Assembly: GCA_002361335.1 (NCBI GenBank)
Contig: DESS01000154.1
Coordinates: 11,026-21,096 of the forward strand
Length of the DNA: 10,071 nt
Source of the DNA: Richelia sp. UBA3308
Lineage (GTDB): Bacteria; Cyanobacteriota; Cyanobacteriia; Cyanobacteriales; Nostocaceae
Direction: 5' to 3'
Below are positions 1 through 4,479 of the stretch, piece by piece. Positions within the stretch are counted from its first letter, which is position 1. Each line of letters opens with the position of its first letter. The notes beneath the pieces were generated by a model. That model worked only from the letters and a program-made list of their open reading frames with translations. It made no database searches and was not told where the DNA came from. A program made the position numbers and the translations under genes.

Positions 1-30
1 ATGGATTACACTGATTACACCGCAAAGCAC

Positions 31-93
31 TAACAACGCTCCAACTAACAACGCTCCAACTAACCACTAACCACTAACAACTAACAACTAAAA
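31..93 (+). repeat. 15-bp tandem duplication plus four heptamers upstream of ndhE
   Basis: Two exact tandem copies of TAACAACGCTCCAAC (31-45, 46-60) are followed by heptamers TAACCAC (61-67, 68-74) and TAACAAC (75-81, 82-88). The tract runs to within 5 bases of the ndhE start codon. It resembles the short tandemly repeated sequences known between genes of heterocystous cyanobacteria. The same heptamer family, in the same orientation relative to the downstream gene, precedes the M16-family gene at the other end of the window. No Shine-Dalgarno sequence is visible in this leader. Confidence 0.9.
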
Positions 94-399
94 ATGCAAC
101 TTCAGTACTTTTTATTACTAGCAGCCGCTTTGTTCTGTATCGGTATTTACGGTATTGTTACCAGTCGTAATGCAGTACGGGTATTAATGTCCATTGAACT
201 GTTGTTAAATGCGGTTAATTTGAACTTAATGGCTTTTTCTAACTTTTTGGATTCGACATTAATCAAAGGTCAAGTTTTCACAGTATTTGTAATTACCGTA
301 GCGGCGGCTGAAGCAGCAGTTGGTTTGGCGATCGTACTGGCAATTTATCGAAATCGCGATACTGTTGATATGGAACAGTTTAATCTGCTAAAATGGTAA
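94..399 (+). CDS. ndhE: NAD(P)H-quinone oxidoreductase subunit 4L (NdhE, NuoK family)
   Basis: This is a small membrane-arm subunit of the NDH-1 complex, which in cyanobacteria takes part in respiration, cyclic electron flow and CO2 uptake at the thylakoid membrane. The 101-residue length is the usual one for the family. Three hydrophobic helices are visible, roughly residues 3-22, 27-50 and 60-84. The two buried glutamates typical of NuoK, linked to proton movement, are present: Glu35 in MSIELLLNAVNLN and Glu73 in AAAEAAVGLAI. The ATG start agrees with the N-terminus of homologues. In cyanobacteria ndhE normally closes an ndhA-ndhI-ndhG-ndhE cluster, so ndhG is expected just beyond the left edge. 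nadK begins 4 bases after the stop codon, which suggests co-transcription. Confidence 0.97.
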   Translation: MQLQYFLLLAAALFCIGIYGIVTSRNAVRVLMSIELLLNAVNLNLMAFSNFLDSTLIKGQVFTVFVITVAAAEAAVGLAIVLAIYRNRDTVDMEQFNLLKW

Positions 400-403
400 C
401 CTT

Positions 404-1327
404 GTGGATCTTAAGCAAGTAATTATTGCCTATAAGGCGCGAGACCCCCAAAGCAAACGCTGGGCTGAAATTTGTGCCAGCCAGTTAGAACATCGTAAAT
501 GCCATGTATTAATAGGTCCTAGTGGTCCGAAAGATAATCCATACCCGGTTTTTCTAGCTTCCACAACTCAACAAATTGACCTAGCTATAGTACTTGGTGG
601 TGATGGCACTGTTCTAACTGGTGCAAGACATTTAGCTTCTGCTGGTGTTCCGATTTTGGCCGTAAATGTGGGTGGTCATTTAGGATTTTTAACTGAGTCG
701 GTAGAAGAGTTTCAGGATACCGAACAGGTATGGAGTAGACTCTTAGAAGATCGTTATGCCGTACAGCGGCGGATGATGTTGCAAGCAGCAGTGTATGAGG
801 GACATGGTTCTAATTTGGAACCAATAACCGAAACCTACTTTGCTTTGAACGAAATGTGTGTAAAACCCGCTTCGGCAGACCGCATGATAACATCAATTTT
901 GGAAATGGAAATTGATAATGAGGTGGTTGACCAATATCAGGGTGACGGGTTAGTTATTTCTACTCCTACGGGTTCTACAGGTTATACGGTTTCTGCTAAC
1001 GGTCCTATTATGCATGATGGTATGGAAGCGATTACCATCACCCCTATTTGTCCCATGAGTCTTTCGAGTCGTCCAATTGTTTTACCGGCGGGTTCGGTAG
1101 TTAGCATTTGGCCTTTAGGAGATTTTGATTTAAGTACTAAATTGTGGACTGATGGCGTTTTAGCTACTTCTATATGGCCCGGACACCGCGTAGATGTACG
1201 TATGGCAGAATGTCGATCAAAGTTCATTATCTTACGGGAAAACTATTCGTACTTTAAGACTCTGCGAGAAAAATTACTCTGGGCAGGAACTAGAGTTAGG
1301 TATAATACTAAACATAGTACTAATTAA
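404..1327 (+). CDS. nadK: NAD kinase
   Basis: This cytoplasmic enzyme phosphorylates NAD+ to NADP+ and so sets the NADP(H) pool. The 307-residue protein carries the NAD-kinase hallmarks: the nucleotide-binding GGDGT at 65-69 (catalytic Asp67), NVGGHLGFL at 88-96, LNE at 148-150, and the glycine-rich GDGLVISTPTGSTGY at 180-194. The C-terminal beta-rich domain is complete and includes WTDGVLATSIWPG around 248-260. The start is GTG at 404, because the N-terminal sequence VIIAYKARDP matches the start region expected for this cyanobacterial subfamily and the codon lies 4 bases after the ndhE stop. Translational coupling to ndhE is likely. The pairing is functionally sensible, since NDH-1 and NAD kinase both affect the NADPH and redox balance. 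The gene converges on the Rid-family gene across a palindrome. Confidence 0.96.
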   Translation: MDLKQVIIAYKARDPQSKRWAEICASQLEHRKCHVLIGPSGPKDNPYPVFLASTTQQIDLAIVLGGDGTVLTGARHLASAGVPILAVNVGGHLGFLTESVEEFQDTEQVWSRLLEDRYAVQRRMMLQAAVYEGHGSNLEPITETYFALNEMCVKPASADRMITSILEMEIDNEVVDQYQGDGLVISTPTGSTGYTVSANGPIMHDGMEAITITPICPMSLSSRPIVLPAGSVVSIWPLGDFDLSTKLWTDGVLATSIWPGHRVDVRMAECRSKFIILRENYSYFKTLREKLLWAGTRVRYNTKHSTN

Positions 1328-1367
1328 TGATGTAGAGACGTAATATATGATGTAGAGACGTAATATA
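1328..1367 (+). repeat. Two exact 20-bp tandem copies carrying TGTAGAGACG
   Basis: The unit TGATGTAGAGACGTAATATA is present at 1328-1347 and again, exactly, at 1348-1367. The second copy forms the left arm of the palindrome at 1351-1380. The first copy looks like a partial duplication of that arm, since no matching right arm follows it. Confidence 0.9.
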
Positions 1368-1380
1368 TTACGTCTCTACA
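1351..1380. repeat. Perfect 30-bp palindrome between convergent genes; possible bidirectional terminator
   Basis: The left arm TGTAGAGACGTAATA (1351-1365) is the exact reverse complement of the right arm TATTACGTCTCTACA (1366-1380). Sequences with the core GTAGAGACGT/ACGTCTCTAC are dispersed in Nostoc-type genomes. This copy lies between the 3' ends of nadK (+) and the Rid-family gene (-), so it may terminate or protect transcripts from both sides. There is no uridine run, so intrinsic termination is only possible, not shown. A diverged copy is at 2520-2547. Confidence 0.9.
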
Positions 1381-1401
1381 ATGGTTTGGTTTAACAACGA
1401 A

Positions 1402-1791
1402 TTAGTTAAAACAAACAGCATCCACCTCAACTTCAATCAACATTGCCGAATCTACAAGTGATTTAACTTCCACCATTGTGGAAGCGGGAGGGTTTTCTGC
1501 AAAAAATTCTTGATGTGCTTTGCCAAATTCTGCCCAGCGAGAGATGTCTGTGACGTACATTCTTGTTCTAGTTATAGATTTTTTGTCTGTACCTAAATCT
1601 TGCAAAGCTTTTTCGATGATTTGAAAACAACGTTTGGCTTGAGCGTAAGCATCACCGGGAGCAAAAACGCTACCGTCTTCTGCTACTGGTGCGGTGCCCG
1701 ATACATAAATATGATTTCCGGCTTTGATAGCGCGACAGTAACCTACGGTAGATTCCCAAGATGCACCCGAGAAGGTTCTATTGATTTGCAT
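1402..1791 (-). CDS. Rid (YjgF/YER057c/UK114) family protein lacking the canonical arginine
   Basis: This is a 129-residue protein of the Rid family. These are small trimeric cytoplasmic proteins, of which true RidA hydrolyses reactive enamine/imine intermediates from amino-acid metabolism. Family features visible are GNHIYVSGTAP (25-35), the region GDAYAQAKRCFQIIEKAL (46-63), RTRMYVTDIS (75-84) and the C-terminal STMVEVKSL...IEVEVDAV, with Glu120 at the conserved acidic position. The substrate-binding arginine expected near PARST in RidA is absent: the sequence reads NPPASTMVEV at 100-109. The protein therefore looks like one of the divergent Rid subgroups (YjgF_UK114_like_6 type), and its substrate is unknown. 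The ATG at 1791 matches the family N-terminus. A terminator lies upstream, so it is probably transcribed on its own. Confidence 0.9.
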   Translation of the reverse strand: MQINRTFSGASWESTVGYCRAIKAGNHIYVSGTAPVAEDGSVFAPGDAYAQAKRCFQIIEKALQDLGTDKKSITRTRMYVTDISRWAEFGKAHQEFFAENPPASTMVEVKSLVDSAMLIEVEVDAVCFN

Positions 1792-1834
1792 TGCGAAGGC
1801 GAATATAAGACGTTAACACAAGACTATAAATATA

Positions 1835-1866
1835 AAAAACCCGGTTTTGTCAGAAGCCGGGTTTTT
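1835..1866 (-). terminator. Rho-independent terminator for the holin-family gene
   Basis: Arms AAAAACCCGG (1835-1844) and CCGGGTTTTT (1857-1866) form a 10-bp stem that can be extended inward by TTT/AAG pairing, including one G-U pair. Read on the minus strand, the GC-rich hairpin is followed by a T run, and it lies about 75 bases beyond the stop of the minus-strand membrane-protein gene. The symmetry means it could also work on the plus strand. It separates the holin-family gene from the Rid-family gene. Confidence 0.85.
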
Positions 1867-1941
1867 GAATTCTGTTTGTTATTGCACTCGTAATAATTCC
1901 TCACTGATGAAAAATGTAGTTAACTTAGAAATCATAAGTTT

Positions 1942-2295
1942 TCAATCGACTGCTCTCAAGAAATAGTTAATCACGCTAGAAACTATTGCTAGCACTATCG
2001 AACCAAATAAAGCTGGTAAAGGTCCATTTATTATAAAACCATAACCGGGAGTAAAAATACTTGCTAACCAAAGGGTAAATCCGTTGATCACAAACATAAA
2101 TAATCCAAAGGTAAGTAAGGTTATAGGGAATGTTAAAATGCTTAGAATAGGTCTGATAAAAGCATTAACTAGTCCAACGGCAATGGCTGCAATTAAGGCT
2201 GCAACAAAGTTTTGAATAATGAATCCAGGAACAATATGAGCGGTAATTAGCAATGACACCGCAGCGCCAAGCCAAGTTAATAGAAAATGCATCAT
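1942..2295 (-). CDS. Phage holin family / YvlD-like four-helix membrane protein
   Basis: This is a 117-residue, very hydrophobic protein of the Pfam Phage_holin_4_2 type (YvlD-like), widespread in bacteria and usually not phage-borne. Four membrane helices can be drawn at about 3-23, 28-47, 55-80 and 95-113. The family signature is clear: GLVNAFIRPILSILTFP (41-57), then ITLLTFGLFMFVINGFTLWLAS (58-79). Despite the family name, no phage genes surround it and no lysis role should be inferred. The precise function is unknown; an inner-membrane or envelope-stress role is a guess from the family. Two ATG codons are adjacent at the start (MMH), and either could be used. It ends before the terminator at 1835-1866 and appears monocistronic. 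Confidence 0.9.
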   Translation of the reverse strand: MMHFLLTWLGAAVSLLITAHIVPGFIIQNFVAALIAAIAVGLVNAFIRPILSILTFPITLLTFGLFMFVINGFTLWLASIFTPGYGFIINGPLPALFGSIVLAIVSSVINYFLRAVD

Positions 2296-2733
2296 AGGCT
2301 TTGTGTAAGAAAATTATTGATTTGTTTGGAAGGTAATTCACAAAAAACTTGTATCTAGTTATGGTAGAAGGTGAAGGTTGTCGTTTTCCAAGTAATGGCA
2401 TCTAATGATACCTTATTTTTTTTGGTATATATATTATCTTATTGTGGGTTGTAGTTGCGAACTTAAATTTGGTGAAGTGGTTAAATATAAGGCTATTTAA
2501 TCGCAATGTGAATTGTTATGTAGAGAAGTAACGTTTTACGTCTCGATCTGGTTTTTGGTTATATGGCGAACAATTTTTATACAATTATTTCTTTGGAAAT
2601 TTGGTGTTTTTCATACAAAGTAATATAAACTTCATATTGCTTTTTAATTAAGAAAACGACATAGTAATGTTGTATCAAATTTTTAATCATTATTTATTTT
2701 TAGCTCTTTACCATCAAGAGATTTCGGTTGCTC
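2296..2733. other. AT-rich intergenic region between divergent genes
   Basis: This 438-base spacer separates the leftward holin-family gene from the rightward CHAT gene, so both promoters should lie here. No convincing gene is seen on either strand. It contains a weak hairpin with 5-bp ATACC/GGTAT arms around a T-rich loop near 2409-2430, and the decayed palindrome at 2520-2547. A possible but poor promoter for the CHAT gene is TTGCTT (2638-2643) with CATAGT about 17 bases downstream. Nothing else could be assigned. Confidence 0.6.
2520..2547. repeat. Diverged copy of the GTAGAGACGT palindrome
   Basis: GTAGAGAAGTAA (2520-2531) faces TTACGTCTCGAT (2536-2547) across a 4-base loop CGTT. Nine of 12 arm positions can pair. 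The core matches the perfect palindrome at 1351-1380, so both appear to belong to one dispersed repeat family. Confidence 0.7.
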
Positions 2734-4398
2734 ATGGGTATAATTAATCAAACTCGAAAAATTTTGCTTTTATCAGCGAATCCCAGAGGTACTAGTTTAC
2801 TGCGTTTAGATGAGGAAATGCGGGAAATTAAGGAGGGTTTGAAGCGAGCAAAGAAGCGGGAGCTTTATTCAATATCAGTTGCAGAAGCTGTACGCTACAG
2901 GGATATACACAGAGCAATTTTAGAATATGAACCACAGATTATTCACTTTTGTGGGCATGGCTCGGTGGAAGATGGTTTGGCTTTTGAGGATGAATCTGGT
3001 CAAATTAAGTTAGTTGATGCAAAAGCTCTTAGTGGATTATTTCAATTATTTCGCGATCGCATTGAGTGTGTTGTACTTAATGCTTGTTATTCACAATATC
3101 AGGCAAAGGAGATATCCCGGTATATTGATTATGTGGTGGGAATGAGTCAAGCAATCGGGGATAAAGCAGCTATTGAGTTTGCAGTAGGTTTTTACGATGC
3201 CCTTGCAGCGGGTAAAGATTATCAGTTTGCTTATCAACTAGGTTGTAGTTTGATTCGGGTGGCAGGGATACCCCAAGAACAAATACCCAGACTTATGAGA
3301 GCAGATAATTTACAATCAAATTTACAATCAAATTTACACTCAAGTTCACAATCTCAACTTTGTTCAACAACTGCTTCAGGAAGTTTGTCACCACAAGACA
3401 GGACGAACATATATATTGAACGCCCAAGCATTGAAAAAAAATGTTATGAAGCAATTTTACAACCCGGTGCGCTAATTCGCATCAAAGCAGCGCAAAAAAT
3501 GGGAAAAACTTTACTTTTGGAAAAATTGCTCAACTATTCCAGACAGCAGGGTTATCAAATCGCGAAATTAGATTTAAAACTTACCGATATAAATATTCTT
3601 GCTGATTTGAAAACATTTTTGCAGTGGTTGTGTGCTGATGTTTCTGACAGTCTGGAATTGGAACTCCAACTGGATAAATATTGGAAAGATATTTATGGGC
3701 TGAATAAAAACTGTACTCGTTATTTTCAAAAATACTTATTATCTGTTACCGATAAACCTTTAGTTTTTGCGATCGATAATTTTGAGCGACTGTTTGAATA
3801 TCCCGATATTTTCCCTCAATTCTGCTTGCTGCTGCGGGGGTGGTATGAATCTGCTAAACAAGGAGACAGGATTGGTAAAATTTGGCAGAAACTGCGGTTA
3901 GTGGTAGTTCATTCTACGGAAGCTTATCCTTCTTTAGATATCAATCACTCACCTTTTAATGTTGGGATAGCAATTGATTTACCTGAGTTTAATTTAGAAC
4001 AAGTAAAAACTATTGCCAAGCGCTACGATAAGAATTGTCAGTTGGGAGAAGAAGGTTTAAATAAGTTAATGGAGTTGGTAGGGGGACATCCTTATCTGGT
4101 TGAGAGTGCGATCGCCAATCTCGCAACTCAACAAATAAATCTAGAGCAACTTTTAAATTTAGCATCAACAGAAGAGGGAATTTTCAGCAACCATCTGCGG
4201 GAACAATTATGGAATTTACAACATAATCCTCAGTTGGAGTCAGCTTATAAAAAAGTTGTTACAGCAAATAAACCTGTGCGACTTGATACGGAAGTTGGGT
4301 TTAAACTACATAGCATCGGATTGGTGAAGCTTTTAGGGAATGATTGTGTTCCTAGCTACGATTTGTATCGTCGGTATTTTTTGGAGCATTTGGTTTAA
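2728..4398 (+). CDS. CHAT caspase-like domain fused to AAA_35-type STAND ATPase
   Basis: Residues about 10-190 form a CHAT domain (caspase-like cysteine protease). Its likely catalytic pair is His77 in HFCGHGS (73-79) and Cys120 in LNACYS (118-122). The C-terminal part of the domain, IGDKAAIEFAVGFYDALAAG (143-162), is also typical. A low-complexity linker follows (194-222). Residues about 226-556 match the AAA-like domain of cyanobacterial STAND-type proteins: IERPSIEKKCYEAILQPGALI, a P-loop variant AAQKMGKT (254-261), a Walker-B-like VFAIDNFE (346-353), the HSTEAY strand (395-400), GGHPYL (452-457), and a winged-helix-like end. The catalytic acid after Walker-B Asp350 is Asn351. TTG at 2728 has AAGAG 7 bases upstream; ATG at 2734 is an equally plausible start, giving 554 residues. 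It is probably an operon with the next gene. A signalling, defence or cell-death role is inferred from the family. Confidence 0.9.
   Translation: MLMGIINQTRKILLLSANPRGTSLLRLDEEMREIKEGLKRAKKRELYSISVAEAVRYRDIHRAILEYEPQIIHFCGHGSVEDGLAFEDESGQIKLVDAKALSGLFQLFRDRIECVVLNACYSQYQAKEISRYIDYVVGMSQAIGDKAAIEFAVGFYDALAAGKDYQFAYQLGCSLIRVAGIPQEQIPRLMRADNLQSNLQSNLHSSSQSQLCSTTASGSLSPQDRTNIYIERPSIEKKCYEAILQPGALIRIKAAQKMGKTLLLEKLLNYSRQQGYQIAKLDLKLTDINILADLKTFLQWLCADVSDSLELELQLDKYWKDIYGLNKNCTRYFQKYLLSVTDKPLVFAIDNFERLFEYPDIFPQFCLLLRGWYESAKQGDRIGKIWQKLRLVVVHSTEAYPSLDINHSPFNVGIAIDLPEFNLEQVKTIAKRYDKNCQLGEEGLNKLMELVGGHPYLVESAIANLATQQINLEQLLNLASTEEGIFSNHLREQLWNLQHNPQLESAYKKVVTANKPVRLDTEVGFKLHSIGLVKLLGNDCVPSYDLYRRYFLEHLV
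3307..3342 (+). repeat. Three tandem 12-bp repeats in the CHAT-ATPase linker
   Basis: AATTTACAATCA occurs at 3307-3318 and 3319-3330, and as AATTTACACTCA at 3331-3342. It encodes NLQS-NLQS-NLHS, residues 194-205 from the TTG start, and is followed by a serine/glutamine-rich stretch. The period keeps the reading frame, so copy number can change without inactivating the protein. It marks the flexible join between protease and ATPase domains. Confidence 0.9.
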
Positions 4399-4417
4399 TA
4401 TGAATTTTTATTTTTTA

Positions 4418-4458
4418 AACGCAGAGGAGGGCAAAGGTTAACGCGGAGGTACGCTGAG
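4418..4458 (+). repeat. ACGCAGAG-type dispersed repeat between the two large genes
   Basis: The 81-base spacer holds related 8-10-base units: ACGCAGAG (4419-4426), GGCAAAGG (4430-4437), ACGCGGAGG (4441-4449) and ACGCTGAG (4451-4458). Arrays of ACGCAGAG-like units are common between genes in Nostoc-type genomes. The purine-rich core AGAGGAGGG is about 50 bases from the next start codon, too far to be its ribosome-binding site. A weak GGAG at 4464-4467 lies 12 bases before that ATG. Confidence 0.7.
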
Positions 4459-4479
4459 TTTTTGGAGTTGGTGTAAATT

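Noticed and set aside
1..70. Possible C-terminus of an upstream gene (ndhG expected); two frames are open, ending at 33 and 70.
   Set aside because: Too few residues to recognise, and neither frame can be chosen; the second frame runs into the repeat tract.
982..1227. 81-codon open frame on the minus strand inside nadK.
   Set aside because: Antisense shadow of a clearly recognised gene; no family resemblance.
1600..1893. 97-codon plus-strand frame across the Rid-family gene and the terminator.
   Set aside because: Overlaps a recognised minus-strand gene and translates through the terminator hairpin.
1942..2295. Prophage, suggested by the 'holin' family name.
   Set aside because: No phage genes, integrase or attachment sites nearby; this family is a general bacterial membrane protein.
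2165..2401. 78-codon minus-strand frame overlapping the holin-family gene start.
   Set aside because: No recognisable features; the overlapping frame matches a known membrane-protein family.
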